64,000 nucleotides of DNA from contig NZ_SSDF01000090.1 in assembly GCF_004794515.1 (NCBI RefSeq), positions 173,284 to 237,283 on the forward strand, read 5' to 3'. Shown piece by piece: positions 8,257 through 17,714 of the stretch. The DNA comes from Microbacterium sp. A20 (GTDB lineage Bacteria; Actinomycetota; Actinomycetes; Actinomycetales; Microbacteriaceae). The translations under genes and the position numbers were made by a program. Positions within the stretch are counted from its first letter, which is position 1. Each line of letters begins with the position of its first letter. The notes beneath the pieces are model-generated. The model had not been told where the DNA came from. It ran no database searches and saw only the letters and a program-made list of their open reading frames with translations.

Positions 8257-9689
8257 CAACGGCCCGAATCGACGACGCGGCAGAGGCGCTGGTCGTCGCA
8301 GGGACCGGAGCGCGACCGGCGGATGCTGCGCTGGTCGGACCGCGCGCACGGGTCGAGGGCCGCATCAGCGGCGGTGGCAAGACGTGGAAGGCCACCTTCC
8401 CGCTGCAGGCGTCGCGCTGGGGTGGTCCGTCGCTTCCGCTGCCGACCGGAACGTACGAGCTGCGGATCGCGGATGTCGACCTGCAGGAGGTGAGGATCGA
8501 TCCTGTCGTCCTCACCGGTGTGCGCATCGCCGTCGACGGCGCCACCGTCCGCATCGCCGCGCCGATCGAGCCGGTGTACGAGACGGCGGAGGGGAGGTCG
8601 ACGCTCGAGGAGCGCTACGTCGCTCAGAGCGGTGGCACCGAGAACGCGGTCTTCTTCGAGAGCTTCTACGGCCGCACGGTCGGCTGCAATCCTCGTGCGA
8701 TCGACCGTGAGCTGGCGGCGCGTGCTCCGCAGGTGCGTCGCTATTGGAGCGTCGTCGACCTCTCTGTCGAGGTTCCCGAAGGCGCGATCGCCGTCGTCGA
8801 GGGGAGTCCCCAGTGGTGGCACGCACGAGGAGCATCGCGTCTGCTCGTCGTGAACGACTGGCTACGGCGTCGGTTCGCCCGCAAGCCGGGGCAGAAAGTG
8901 CTGCAGACGTGGCACGGCACCCCGTTGAAGAGGCTCGCGCTGCACCGTCCCGGTTTCGATCCGCGTCGCATGGCCGCCGTGGTGAAGGAATCCCGCCGTT
9001 GGGACGTGCTCCTGGCGCAGAACACCTACTCCGAGCGCATCCTGCGGAAGGCCTACGCCTTCTTCGGGCGGCCGATCTGGGTGGAGGGCTACCCCCGAAA
9101 TGACACGCTGATCACCGGAGACGCGGCCGCGATCCGTCGCTCTCTGGGCATCGGGGAAGAGGAGCGGGTGCTCCTGTACGCCCCGACGTGGCGCGACGAC
9201 CGCGCGGAGATGGTCGACTTCGTCGACCCCGAGCTGTTGGCGCGTCAGGCCAACGCCGTGGTGCTCGTGCGCGGTCACTCCCGCACGCTGGAGCAGGGTC
9301 GCGACCGCGACGGCGCGCGTGTCATCGATGTGACGGGGTATCCGGAGACCGCGCGGCTGCTGCTCGCCGCCGACGCGCTGATCACGGACTACTCCTCCGT
9401 CATGTTCGATTTCAGCGTCACGGGCAAGCCGATGTACTTCCTGGTGCCCGACCTCGACCACTACCGCGGCCAGTTGCGCGGCTTCTATTTCGATCTCGCC
9501 GAACGCGCCCCGGGGCCCCTGGTGCGCACGCAGGAGGAGCTCGCCGCCGCCCTCGACGACCGGGGCCACGAGGCTGCCTACGCCGAGCGCTATGAGGCAT
9601 GGCGCCGGCAGTTCAACTCCCGAGAAGACGGCCATGCTGCTCAGCGCGTGGTCGACCGCATCCTCGATCTCGGCTTCGTCACGCTCTGA
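8253..9689 (+). CDS. CDP-glycerol glycerophosphotransferase family protein (second copy)
   Basis: The 478-residue paralogue of the preceding gene carries the same motifs: TWHGTPLKRLAL near residue 222, LYAPTWRDD near 308, VRGHS near 336 and ITDYSSVMFDFSVTGKPM near 374, followed by RGFYFDL. The first 110 residues form an extra domain that may bind the acceptor and is not recognised further. It overlaps the upstream stop by ATGA, so the two are translationally coupled and may act as a priming and elongating pair, as TagB and TagF do. That division of labour is inference. Confidence 0.82.
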   Translation: MTTARIDDAAEALVVAGTGARPADAALVGPRARVEGRISGGGKTWKATFPLQASRWGGPSLPLPTGTYELRIADVDLQEVRIDPVVLTGVRIAVDGATVRIAAPIEPVYETAEGRSTLEERYVAQSGGTENAVFFESFYGRTVGCNPRAIDRELAARAPQVRRYWSVVDLSVEVPEGAIAVVEGSPQWWHARGASRLLVVNDWLRRRFARKPGQKVLQTWHGTPLKRLALHRPGFDPRRMAAVVKESRRWDVLLAQNTYSERILRKAYAFFGRPIWVEGYPRNDTLITGDAAAIRRSLGIGEEERVLLYAPTWRDDRAEMVDFVDPELLARQANAVVLVRGHSRTLEQGRDRDGARVIDVTGYPETARLLLAADALITDYSSVMFDFSVTGKPMYFLVPDLDHYRGQLRGFYFDLAERAPGPLVRTQEELAAALDDRGHEAAYAERYEAWRRQFNSREDGHAAQRVVDRILDLGFVTL

Positions 9690-9716
9690 CGTCGCTGCCC
9701 GCGCCGCCGGATCGGT

Positions 9717-10790
9717 TCAGGGGAGCGGGGTGTTGCGGGTGCCGAGGCGAGACGCGTCGACGGTGTCGCGAGCCCCTCGGAGCACACCGCCGATGAAGCC
9801 GATGCCCCAGGAGAGGTGCATCGTCGGCAGGACGAGCATGGTCCACAGCCGCTGGCGCACACCGCCGCCTCCCGGTGCCAGAGCGACTCCCAGCACCAGG
9901 AGCACATACAGCGCGAGGGGTCCGTACACGATGATCGAGACGATCAGCGAGACTGCACCGCTGAGCACCCCGGTGAGTTGGAGGATCCCCGCCACGAGGG
10001 CGAGCAGGACCAGGACCACGAGCGCAGGCGGCGCGAAGTAGCGGATGCCGTTGCGGCGGCCGAACCGCCGGACGAGCTCACCGCGCCAGGCGCCGGTCGC
10101 GCGGAACTGACGCGCCAGCCGAATCCAGCTCTCGCGGGGCCAGTAGGTCACAGCGAGTTCGGGGTCGAACCAGACGCGGTGCCCCGCCTGGCGGATGCGC
10201 AGGTTGAGCTCCCAGTCCTCACCTCGCCGGATCGACTCGTCGAAATGTCCGACCTCGTCCAGCACTGCGCGGCGCATCACGCCCAGATAGGCGGACTCGG
10301 CCTCACCCTCCTGGGAGCTTCCGTGGTAGGCGCCACCGCCGAGGCCGACCGGGGAGTTGTACAGGCGGGCGACGGCCTTCTGGAACGGCGTGCGCCCCTC
10401 GGCATGCATGACGCCGCCGACGTTGGCCGAATCGGTGCGCTCGAGCGTTCGGAGCGCCCGGGCGGCATAACCGGGGGAGAGCTCCGAGTGCGCGTCGACG
10501 CGCACGATCGTCGAGTAGCGGCTCGCGCGGATCGCCGCATTGAGCCCGACGGGGATGTGCGCCGCAGGGTTGTCGACCAGTCGGATGCGCTCGTCGTTCT
10601 CCGCCAGCCGCCGAGCGAGCTCTGTCGTGCCGTCGTTGGACGGCCCGAGTGCGAGGACGAGCTCGGTGGGGACATCGACGTCCTGGGCGAGGACGGATTC
10701 GACCGCGTGCTCGAGGTACGCCCGCTCGTTGAGCACCGGCATCACGAAGGACACCCCGGACAGGGGAGCGGCGGTTTCGTCGGCTGGCAC
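9717..10790 (-). CDS. GT2 glycosyltransferase with C-terminal membrane helices (ExoA-like)
   Basis: The 357-residue protein has a GT-A domain (about 10-240), with SFVMPVLNER near residue 14 and VRVDAHSEL around 95 supplying the DXD-type motif (DAH), plus RRGEDWELNLRIRQAG near 188. About three C-terminal membrane helices follow (about 260-330). This layout is typical of ExoA-like enzymes that add sugars to lipid-linked oligosaccharides on the inner face of the membrane. Start GTG 10790 is preceded by CATGAT with a 6-nt spacer, a weak leaderless promoter. It is the only minus-strand gene among the phosphotransferase genes and is convergent with the second copy. Confidence 0.8.
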   Translation of the reverse strand: MPADETAAPLSGVSFVMPVLNERAYLEHAVESVLAQDVDVPTELVLALGPSNDGTTELARRLAENDERIRLVDNPAAHIPVGLNAAIRASRYSTIVRVDAHSELSPGYAARALRTLERTDSANVGGVMHAEGRTPFQKAVARLYNSPVGLGGGAYHGSSQEGEAESAYLGVMRRAVLDEVGHFDESIRRGEDWELNLRIRQAGHRVWFDPELAVTYWPRESWIRLARQFRATGAWRGELVRRFGRRNGIRYFAPPALVVLVLLALVAGILQLTGVLSGAVSLIVSIIVYGPLALYVLLVLGVALAPGGGGVRQRLWTMLVLPTMHLSWGIGFIGGVLRGARDTVDASRLGTRNTPLP

Positions 10791-10899
10791 ATGACGATCA
10801 TGTCACGGTGGCTCTCGGTGATCCTGAGCAGGACGCGGACTATCGGCCTTCCGGCGCCGGATCCGGCCGCAGGCGCCGGATGATGCCGCCGCGACGAAC

Positions 10900-10905
10900 T
10901 ATTCT
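10900..10905 (+). promoter_or_regulatory. -10 element (TATTCT) of the third phosphotransferase gene
   Basis: TATTCT ends 6 nt before ATG 10912. The intervening GGAGGG touches the start codon, too close to act as a normal Shine-Dalgarno site. Confidence 0.55.
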
Positions 10906-10911
10906 GGAGGG

Positions 10912-12195
10912 ATGGGTGCACTGTCTGATGCGAAGAAGGCGTACCGACTGCTGAAGCGGGCGCTCGCATCCCGCACGGCCGTGCAGCGCGTGCGGCGACG
11001 GCTCTCCGAACGCGAACCGCTCCCGACCGAGCACTTCCAGGTGGCGGTGTATTTCGCCGACGGTGCCGTGAACATGTACCAGATGCGCCAGTGGTACCGC
11101 CCGCTCGCCGAGCTCTCGAAGCGGTGGCCCGTCGTCGTGCTCTCGCGACAGGCGACCGGTACAGAGAGGCTGCTGGACGAGGATTCCCCTCCGGTCGCAT
11201 TCGTGCCGAAGGTCCGCGACCTGGAACGGTTCATCGCGACGCAGGACATCCGCGTGGTGCTGTACGTGAATCAGAACACCCGCAACTTCCAGATGTTCCG
11301 CTACGGCCGGCGGTGGCACGTGTTCATCAACCACGGCGAGTCCGACAAGATGTACATGACCACGAATCAGTACAAGGCGTACGACTACGCCTTCGTGGCC
11401 GGTCAGGCTGCCCGCGACCGGCTGTCGCGCACGCTGTGGGACTACGACGTTGATCGCCGCACCATCGAGATCGGCCGGCCGCAGGCGGATCACTACTCGG
11501 GAACGCTGCCCTTCGTGCCGGATGATCGGACCGTCGTGCTCTACGCGCCCACGTGGGAGGGGGATCGGCCGAGTGCCCACTACGGTTCGATCGCGACCCA
11601 CGGCGAGGCGCTCGTGACACGGCTGCTGGCGACCGGTGCACATCGGGTGATCTACCGACCGCATCCGCGCAGTGGGGTCGTCGACGAGGCGTACGGCGCC
11701 GCCCACCGGCGCATCATCGCGGCGATCAACACCGCGAACGCCGCCGACCCGACCGCCCAGCACGTGTACGACCATGCGCCGGAGCTCGGCTGGCAGCTGA
11801 CGGCGGCCGACGTCGCCGTCGTCGACATCTCCGCGATGGTCTACGACCGGCTGGCGGCGGGGAAGCCGCTGATGATCACCCGACCGACGGATGAGCGTGC
11901 CTCCATCGACACGCAGGGGTACCTCGCTGATTGTGAATGGCTGACGGCCGAGGCCGCGGACGACATCGTCGCAGAGGTCGAACGGGTGCGAGCCGATGAG
12001 GCAGCCATCGCTCGTCTGCGGATGTGGGTGCAGCACTACTTCGGCGACACGACGCCGGGCGTGGCCACCGAGAAGTTCCACGCTGCGGTCGACGGACTCA
12101 TGCAGGAGTGGGAGCGCTGGCAGGCCCACGAGGTGGGGGCGATCCGCGAGGACGAGGACGACGACGACGAGGAAGTCGACGACGAGGAGGCATGA
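10912..12195 (+). CDS. CDP-glycerol glycerophosphotransferase family protein (third copy)
   Basis: The 427-residue, more divergent member of the family has INHGESDKMYM near residue 142 in place of WHGxPLK, LYAPTWEGD near 208, YRPHPRSG near 248 and DISAMVYDRLAAGKP near 306. It ends in a very acidic tail of mostly Asp and Glu (last 16 residues). It may act on a different acceptor or donor from the two linked copies. It heads an operon with birA, whose start overlaps its stop by ATGA, though the two functions look unrelated. Confidence 0.75.
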   Translation: MGALSDAKKAYRLLKRALASRTAVQRVRRRLSEREPLPTEHFQVAVYFADGAVNMYQMRQWYRPLAELSKRWPVVVLSRQATGTERLLDEDSPPVAFVPKVRDLERFIATQDIRVVLYVNQNTRNFQMFRYGRRWHVFINHGESDKMYMTTNQYKAYDYAFVAGQAARDRLSRTLWDYDVDRRTIEIGRPQADHYSGTLPFVPDDRTVVLYAPTWEGDRPSAHYGSIATHGEALVTRLLATGAHRVIYRPHPRSGVVDEAYGAAHRRIIAAINTANAADPTAQHVYDHAPELGWQLTAADVAVVDISAMVYDRLAAGKPLMITRPTDERASIDTQGYLADCEWLTAEAADDIVAEVERVRADEAAIARLRMWVQHYFGDTTPGVATEKFHAAVDGLMQEWERWQAHEVGAIREDEDDDDEEVDDEEA

Positions 12196-12968
12196 CCGTG
12201 GAATTCCCGCTGGCGCAGACCACGGTCCCTCGCCTGGAGGCGTTGGCACGGACCGGGTCGACGAACGCTGATCTTCGTGCGCACGCGGGGGACGCTGTCG
12301 GCTGGCCGCATCTGTCGACGATCGTGACCCGAGACCAGACCGCAGGTCGCGGCCGTCTCGACCGCAGCTGGGTCGCCCCGGCGGGTAGCGCCTTGGCCGT
12401 TTCCGTGCTTCTGCGCACGCTGCCGGTCGATCCGGCAGTCCGAGGCTGGGTTCCGCTCGCCGCAGGTGCGGCGATGACCGAAGCAGTCGCGTCGCAATTG
12501 CCCGAGCACGACGTCAGGATGAAATGGCCGAACGACGTGCAGGTCGACGGGCGCAAGATCTGCGGCATCCTCGCTGAGGCGACTGCGGACACCGTGGTCG
12601 TCGGCGCCGGCGTGAACACGGCGATGACGACCGAGCAGCTTCCGGTTCCGACGGCCACCTCGTTCGCGGTGCTCGACGCCGACGTCGACGAGGACCGCCT
12701 CCTGGCCGACTATCTCTCCGCGCTGGATCGTCTGCTCTCGAGGCTCGTCTCGACGAGTGACGCGGGCAGCAGCGGGCTGCACGCGGCGGTGACCGACCGA
12801 TGCGCGACGATCGGACAGTCGGTCCGCGTGTCTCTGCCGGCTGGTCGGATGCTGGAGGGCGTGGCCACAGCGCTCGATCCGGAGGGGCGCCTGCTGGTGG
12901 CCGTCGACGGTGAACAGCAGACGATCTCGGCGGGCGACGTCGTGCACGTCCGCCCCGCGGGATACTGA
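12192..12968 (+). CDS. birA: Biotin--[acetyl-CoA-carboxylase] ligase
   Basis: The 258-residue protein biotinylates the carrier domain of acyl-CoA carboxylases through biotinyl-AMP. Visible motifs are TGSTNADL near residue 21, the biotin-binding loop GRGRLDRSW (52-60), KWPNDV (111-116) and KICGILAE (122-129). A small C-terminal SH3-like domain follows. It lacks the N-terminal helix-turn-helix of E. coli BirA, so it is a monofunctional ligase and not a repressor. ATG 12192 is preceded by GAGGAGG. In many actinobacteria birA lies beside the PH-domain, purK and purE genes, as here. Confidence 0.93.
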   Translation: MTVEFPLAQTTVPRLEALARTGSTNADLRAHAGDAVGWPHLSTIVTRDQTAGRGRLDRSWVAPAGSALAVSVLLRTLPVDPAVRGWVPLAAGAAMTEAVASQLPEHDVRMKWPNDVQVDGRKICGILAEATADTVVVGAGVNTAMTTEQLPVPTATSFAVLDADVDEDRLLADYLSALDRLLSRLVSTSDAGSSGLHAAVTDRCATIGQSVRVSLPAGRMLEGVATALDPEGRLLVAVDGEQQTISAGDVVHVRPAGY

Positions 12969-13018
12969 CACGCCGTCGCCCAGACGACGATGTCGCAGAT
13001 CACAGGCACAATGGTGGG

Positions 13019-13573
13019 GTGACCCAGCCTGTGACGCTCGGCGGGCGGCCCCTGATGCCGCCGCCCGGTACACCCTCGGAGGAGTTGCTGATCGCGCGCT
13101 TCCGGGGTCACGCGCGTCGGCTGTTCTGGTCGGCTCTCGTCCTCATCGCGACTTTCGGTGCGACCGCGTACTTCTATGGCAACCTGTCCGCCGGTCTCGA
13201 GGATTGGATGCTGCTCGCAGCGGCAGCCCTCGTGGTGCTCCTCGCGGTCGTCATCCCGTTCGTGGTCTGGTATTCACGGAGCACCACGGTCACCACCAGG
13301 CGCGTCATCGCCCACCACGGCATCGGCGCTCGCGGGCGTCGCGAGATGTCGCACGCGCGCGGCTACACGATCGCGGTTCGCCGTGGTCCGCTGCAGCGGC
13401 TGTGGGGTTCGGGGAACATCACTCTCTCGAACGGCGTCGATGCACCGCTCCGACTCGCGAACGTCCCGAACGTGACGCTCGTGCACGAGACGCTCGCCGA
13501 CCAGATCGAGGTCGGGCAGATCCTGGCGCATCGCGACGCACAGGCCGGCGGAGACGAACAGTCCGCGTCGTGA
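13019..13573 (+). CDS. Bacterial PH-domain membrane protein (YdbS-like)
   Basis: The 184-residue protein has two membrane helices (about 36-54 and 61-84) followed by a bacterial pleckstrin-homology (bPH2) domain (about 85-165). Its TTRRVIAHHGIGARG segment corresponds to the usual family motif TNRRLI. It is the equivalent of the membrane PH protein next to purK in mycobacteria; molecular function is unknown. GTG 13019 is preceded by CACAAT with a 6-nt spacer, a weaker version of the leaderless promoter pattern, and there is no clear ribosome-binding site. Confidence 0.82.
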   Translation: MTQPVTLGGRPLMPPPGTPSEELLIARFRGHARRLFWSALVLIATFGATAYFYGNLSAGLEDWMLLAAAALVVLLAVVIPFVVWYSRSTTVTTRRVIAHHGIGARGRREMSHARGYTIAVRRGPLQRLWGSGNITLSNGVDAPLRLANVPNVTLVHETLADQIEVGQILAHRDAQAGGDEQSAS

Positions 13574-13676
13574 TTTCGTCGCACACTGCGTGCGGGAGCA
13601 GCGTCCGCTGACCCGGAGAGTGTCGAATCCGGCTGTCCCGGTGCGCGAGAATGGGACAGACGAATGGAGACGGCAC

Positions 13677-14801
13677 ATGGCGTTGCGTGTTGGTGTGATC
13701 GGCGGAGGACAGCTGGCCCGGATGATGATCGCGCCCGCGGTGGAGCTCGGTCTCGACCTGCGAGTGCTCGCAGAAGACGAAGGCATGTCCGCCGCGCTCG
13801 CGGCGACCGCGATCGGTGACTACCGCGATCTCGACACGGTGCGCGCTTTCGCCGCGGATGTCGATGTCGTCACCTTCGACCACGAGCACGTGCCACAGGA
13901 GGTCCTGCGGGCACTCGTCGCCGACGGCGTCGTCGTCCACCCGGGGCCTGACGCCCTGCAGTTCGCCCAGGACAAGCTCGTCATGCGCGCACGTCTCGCC
14001 GAACTCGGCGTGCCGCAGCCGGACTGGGCTCCCGTGCGGAGCACCGCCGAGCTGCAGGACTTCCTCGATGCGCATGCCGGCGCGGGCGTCGTGAAGACAC
14101 CGCGCGGGGGATACGACGGGAAGGGCGTGCGGGTCGTGCGTGCAGCCTCCGAGGCGCAGGACTGGCTCGATGCGCTGGCCGGAGATGACGCGCTCCTCGT
14201 CGAAGAGCTCGTTCCCTTCGTGCGCGAACTCGCGCAGCAGGTGGCCCGTCGCCCGAGCGGGCAGATCGTCGCGTACCCCGTGGTGGAGACGGTGCAGCGC
14301 GATGGAGTGTGCGCCGAAGTCATCGCCCCTGCCCCCGCCGCCGCCGACCGCCTCGTGGAGGTCGCCGAGGAGATCGGCCGCACGATCGCGGAGGGACTCG
14401 GCGTCACGGGCATGCTCGCCGTGGAGCTGTTCGAGACCGACGACGAGCGAATCCTCGTCAACGAACTCGCGATGCGACCGCACAACAGCGGGCACTGGAG
14501 CCAGGACGGCGCCGTTACCGGACAGTTCGAGCAGCATCTGCGGGCGGTCGCCGATCTTCCGCTGGGAAGCACCGCGCCCCGCTCTGCCTGGTCCGTCATG
14601 GTGAACATCCTCGGCGGTCCCGTGGAGGGCACGCTCGATGAGCGCTTCGCCGCGGCCATGGCCGAGCACCCGCAGGCGAAGATCCACACCTACGGCAAGG
14701 CTCCGCGACCCGGCCGGAAGGTCGGTCATGTGAACGTCGTCGACGATGACCTCGACGATGCCGTGTACGTGGCGCGGGCGGCTGCCGCGCACTTCGATTG
14801 A
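13677..14801 (+). CDS. purK: 5-(carboxyamino)imidazole ribonucleotide synthase
   Basis: The 374-residue ATP-grasp enzyme makes N5-CAIR from AIR, bicarbonate and ATP in purine synthesis. Visible are the N-terminal GVIGGGQLARMM, TFDHEHVP near residue 62, KTPRGGYDGKGV near 138 and the ATP-grasp metal-binding region NELAMRPHNSGHW near 261. ATG 13677 is chosen because GGAGA lies 6 nt upstream and the PurK N-terminus begins there; the in-frame GTG at 13590 has neither. purE follows after 96 nt with its own promoter. Confidence 0.95.
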   Translation: MALRVGVIGGGQLARMMIAPAVELGLDLRVLAEDEGMSAALAATAIGDYRDLDTVRAFAADVDVVTFDHEHVPQEVLRALVADGVVVHPGPDALQFAQDKLVMRARLAELGVPQPDWAPVRSTAELQDFLDAHAGAGVVKTPRGGYDGKGVRVVRAASEAQDWLDALAGDDALLVEELVPFVRELAQQVARRPSGQIVAYPVVETVQRDGVCAEVIAPAPAAADRLVEVAEEIGRTIAEGLGVTGMLAVELFETDDERILVNELAMRPHNSGHWSQDGAVTGQFEQHLRAVADLPLGSTAPRSAWSVMVNILGGPVEGTLDERFAAAMAEHPQAKIHTYGKAPRPGRKVGHVNVVDDDLDDAVYVARAAAAHFD

Positions 14802-14885
14802 GCAGTGCCCGCTGTCGGCGCCATCACACCGGAGACATGCGCACGAAGAGGCGCGGCGTTCGGGGTTTCTCCCAGCGGCAGACCG

Positions 14886-14891
14886 TAGCCT
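14886..14891 (+). promoter_or_regulatory. -10 element (TAGCCT), leaderless start of purE
   Basis: TAGCCT ends 6 nt before GTG 14898, with no Shine-Dalgarno site between. Confidence 0.6.
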
Positions 14892-14897
14892 GATCTG

Positions 14898-15413
14898 GTG
14901 ACCGAGCCACTGCACTCCTCCGCCGCTCCTCTCGTCGGCGTCGTCATGGGATCCGACTCCGACTGGCGCGTGATGAGCGATGCGTCCGCCGCTCTGACGG
15001 ACTTCGGGATCCCGCACGAGGTCGAGGTCGTCTCGGCGCATCGCACTCCCGACAAGCTCATGTCGTACGCTCGTGACGCGCGGTCTCGGGGAGTCCGCGT
15101 CATCATCGCGGGCGCCGGGGGAGCTGCGCATCTTCCGGGTATGCTCGCCTCGATGACCCCGCTTCCCGTCGTGGGCGTCCCCGTGCCGCTCGCCTACCTC
15201 GACGGCATGGACTCGCTGCTCTCGATCGTGCAGATGCCTGCCGGGATCCCGGTCGCTACGGTGTCCATCGGCGGCGCACGCAACGCGGGTCTCCTCGCCG
15301 CGCGGATCCTCGGAACGGCCGACCCCGACCTCGCCGACCGCGTCGAGGCGTACGCGCGCGAACTCGAGGCCCAGGTCGAGCAGAAGAACGAACGGCTGAA
15401 GGGATCGCTGTGA
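14898..15413 (+). CDS. purE: N5-carboxyaminoimidazole ribonucleotide mutase
   Basis: The 171-residue class I PurE converts N5-CAIR to CAIR. It shows MGSDSDW near residue 17, the catalytic SAHRTP near 47 and GGAAHLPGM near 75. The C-terminus is a short charged helix. The start at GTG 14898 follows a leaderless-type -10. Its stop overlaps the LCP gene by GTGA, coupling a purine gene to a wall ligase; a purE-LCP link is common in actinobacteria. Confidence 0.95.
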   Translation: MTEPLHSSAAPLVGVVMGSDSDWRVMSDASAALTDFGIPHEVEVVSAHRTPDKLMSYARDARSRGVRVIIAGAGGAAHLPGMLASMTPLPVVGVPVPLAYLDGMDSLLSIVQMPAGIPVATVSIGGARNAGLLAARILGTADPDLADRVEAYARELEAQVEQKNERLKGSL

Positions 15414-16864
15414 CCCTTGCGCCTCCGCGCGCATCAGGGCGCCCGCTGATCGAGACCCGGCCGCTGCGGCACCCGGATGTCTCCGATCAGGGCACCATGG
15501 CGAAGCGCGGCTGGTGGCTCGTCGCGATGAATGTCCTGCTGCCGGGCTCGGCTCAGGTGCTCGCCGGCAATCGTCGGCTCGGTCGCTTCGGTCTCGGCGC
15601 GACCCTCCTCGCCTGGTTCTTGGCCATCATCGCCGCCGGCCTCGCACTGTTCGCACGCCCTGTCCTGCTGTGGCTCACGATCGGCGGCGGGTTCTTCTCG
15701 GCCGCGATCCTGACGCTCGTGCAGGTGCTGCTCGTCGGATACGTCGTGCTCTGGATCGTGTTGACGTTCGATGCGCTCCGCCTCGTGCGCCTCGTGAAGG
15801 TTCCCGGGTTGTCGCGCTTGGCCATTCCCGTCGTCGCGCTCGTCCTGCTCGGTCTCGTCGGGGGTGGAGCTGCCTATGCGGCGACCGCGGTGGGCTCGGT
15901 GCGAAGCACGATCGGCTCGATCTTCGGGCAGAGCGGCCCGAGCGTGGAGCCGAGCGACGGCTATTACAACATCCTCCTGCTCGGCGCCGACAGCGGTGAC
16001 GGACGCGACTCGATGCGGTTCGACAGCATCTCGGTCGTGTCGGTCAACGCCGACACCGGCGCCGTCACCATCACCGGCATCCCGCGCGAGCTCCCGAACG
16101 CGCCGTTCAGCGAGGGCAGCCCGATGCAGGAGCTGTATCCGAACGGCTTCGAAGGGCACAGCTCATCGTCGTGTGGCTGGAACGGCTGGATGAATCACGT
16201 GCGCAACGCGGCCGAGGTCTGCCGCGAAGACGGGGGAGCCGGGCTCTATCCCGACGCCGTCGCCCACGGCTCGGAGCCGGGTATCGAGGCGACCAAGGAC
16301 GCGGCGGAAGGTGTTCTCGGCATCGAGATCCCGTACTACGTGTTCGTGGACATGCACGGTTTCGCCGAGCTCGTCGACGCCTTGGGTGGTGTCGAGATCG
16401 ACGTGACCGAGCGCCTGCCGAAGGGCGGACCGCCCGAGGGCTGGTCGGGCACCGATGTGAACGAGTGGGCCATCGGCTGGATCGAGCCCGGGAAGCAGCG
16501 GATGGACGGGGACACCGCCCAGTGGTACGCCCGGTCCCGCTACACGACCAGCGACTGGGACCGCATGAAGCGTCAGCGCGAGCTCCAGGAGGCGATCCTC
16601 GCCCAGTTCACTCCGCAGACCGTGCTCACCCGATTCAACGAGGTGGCAGCGGCGGGCACGGCACTGATCAGTACCGATCTGCCCTCGGACAAGCTGCCGG
16701 AGTTCTTCGATCTGATGCTGAAGGCGAAGGAGCAGCCGGTGACGTCGATCGAGCTCACGCCCGACTTCGGTGTGGACGAGCACCAACCGGACTACGGCTT
16801 CATCCACGACCTGATCACACAGTCACTGCATCCGCCGACCCAGACCCCGGCACCCACTCCCTGA
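15410..16864 (+). CDS. LytR-CpsA-Psr (LCP) family glycopolymer ligase
   Basis: LCP proteins move lipid-linked wall polymers onto peptidoglycan outside the membrane. The 484-residue protein has several N-terminal membrane helices (about 38-165), more than most LCP proteins. The LCP domain (about 180-440) shows [20 protein letters not shown], the substrate-binding Arg in GIPREL and a late [19 protein letters not shown] motif. A segment with four Cys (about 255-275) may form extracytoplasmic disulfides. It is the likely final ligase for at least one polymer made by the downstream island; that pairing is inferred from position. The start overlaps purE; an in-frame ATG at 15500 is a possible alternative. 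Confidence 0.9.
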   Translation: MTLAPPRASGRPLIETRPLRHPDVSDQGTMAKRGWWLVAMNVLLPGSAQVLAGNRRLGRFGLGATLLAWFLAIIAAGLALFARPVLLWLTIGGGFFSAAILTLVQVLLVGYVVLWIVLTFDALRLVRLVKVPGLSRLAIPVVALVLLGLVGGGAAYAATAVGSVRSTIGSIFGQSGPSVEPSDGYYNILLLGADSGDGRDSMRFDSISVVSVNADTGAVTITGIPRELPNAPFSEGSPMQELYPNGFEGHSSSSCGWNGWMNHVRNAAEVCREDGGAGLYPDAVAHGSEPGIEATKDAAEGVLGIEIPYYVFVDMHGFAELVDALGGVEIDVTERLPKGGPPEGWSGTDVNEWAIGWIEPGKQRMDGDTAQWYARSRYTTSDWDRMKRQRELQEAILAQFTPQTVLTRFNEVAAAGTALISTDLPSDKLPEFFDLMLKAKEQPVTSIELTPDFGVDEHQPDYGFIHDLITQSLHPPTQTPAPTP

Positions 16865-16929
16865 GCGCGAGTCCGCGTCGACCGGAAGGTCACGGGCGGT
16901 GCGACGTTCGTCCTCGCGGGCGCGTCAAT

Positions 16930-16970
16930 GCCCACGGCCGTCCCCTCCCAGAAGGGGGCGTGCCGTGGGC
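16930..16970. terminator. Bidirectional terminator hairpin
   Basis: 9-bp outer stem (16930-16938 with 16962-16970) plus an inner C/G-rich stem, in the 202-bp convergent gap after the LCP gene. A second small hairpin (16973-16989) follows at once. Confidence 0.6.
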
Positions 16971-16997
16971 TTCCGGTGGGTGCCACCGGATGCACCA

Positions 16998-17034
16998 GAC
17001 GACGGTGATCGGAGGGGGAGGGATCACCGTCGTC
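16998..17034 (-). terminator. Terminator of the LAxTG protein gene
   Basis: Perfect 13-bp stem (16998-17010 with 17022-17034, 11-nt loop) located 33 nt downstream of the minus-strand stop codon at 17067. Confidence 0.7.
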
Positions 17035-17066
17035 CAGTCGACCACCGCGCGAGGCGGCAGCCGGAC

Positions 17067-17654
17067 CTAGGCGCGCTTGCGGCGAGAAGCACCGACCGCG
17101 ACGAGAGCACCGCCGGCGACGAGCGCCGCAGCGCCGCCTCCGAGGACCCACGGCGAGACGCTTCCGCCGGTGAGGGCGAGTTCGAATCCGTCGCCCGTGA
17201 GCGGCATCTCGGCACCCGCCGGTGCGACCGCAGGATCGTGGTCGCACGTCGAAGCCGCATCGTGACCGTGCGCGACGGTGACCGTCGCGGTGTACGACCG
17301 CGAGCCGCCGAAGGAGACGGCGTAGGAGCCCTCTCCGTCAGACGGTGGGCGGAAGGTGAGCGTCAGGCCGCCGTCGGTCGCGGCGGTGTTGCCCGAGACG
17401 GCAGCGTTCCCCGCGTTGAGGCCGGAGACGGAGACGTTCACGTTCTCGGACGGCAGGAAGTAGCCCGGCCCGAACACGATGGTCGAGACTTCGCAGGTGT
17501 CGATGACCGGGTCGCCGACCTTGACGCCGGGAGGCGTCGTGTACGAGTCGGAGGACGCGGTCGGAACAGACGAAGGCGCAGCGGTTGCGACGGCGGGCGC
17601 CATGAGTACGAGCGCGCCGGCGGTGAGGCTGATGGCAGCCAGTTTTTTCAGCAT
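17067..17654 (-). CDS. LAxTG-type sortase-anchored surface protein
   Basis: The 195-residue secreted protein has a signal peptide (1 to about 25, ending ATAAPS). A single Ig-like or beta-sandwich domain (about 35-140) includes VNVSVSGLNAGNAAVSG and a SYTATVTVAHG strand. The wall-anchoring tail consists of LALTGGS, a hydrophobic helix and RRKRA. LAxTG is the sorting signal of actinobacterial class E sortases; an MPLTGD sequence just before it could be mistaken for the signal. No sortase is in the window. ATG 17654 has GGGGAGAA upstream; an in-frame extension to 17723 lacks a signal peptide start. The leader holds a conspicuous inverted repeat. Confidence 0.75.
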   Translation of the reverse strand: MLKKLAAISLTAGALVLMAPAVATAAPSSVPTASSDSYTTPPGVKVGDPVIDTCEVSTIVFGPGYFLPSENVNVSVSGLNAGNAAVSGNTAATDGGLTLTFRPPSDGEGSYAVSFGGSRSYTATVTVAHGHDAASTCDHDPAVAPAGAEMPLTGDGFELALTGGSVSPWVLGGGAAALVAGGALVAVGASRRKRA

Positions 17655-17714
17655 GATTTCTCCCCAGAATTTCACGCGGAATCGCCTTCGGACACACCCC
17701 TGCGTCCGACTGCG

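Noticed and set aside
13419..15434. 671-codon minus-strand open frame across the PH, purK and purE genes
   Set aside because: Antisense shadow spanning three well-supported genes; biased composition only.
17209..17226. MPLTGD considered as the LPxTG-type sorting signal
   Set aside because: The LALTGG sequence a few residues later is closer to the final helix and basic tail and fits the class E LAxTG consensus better.
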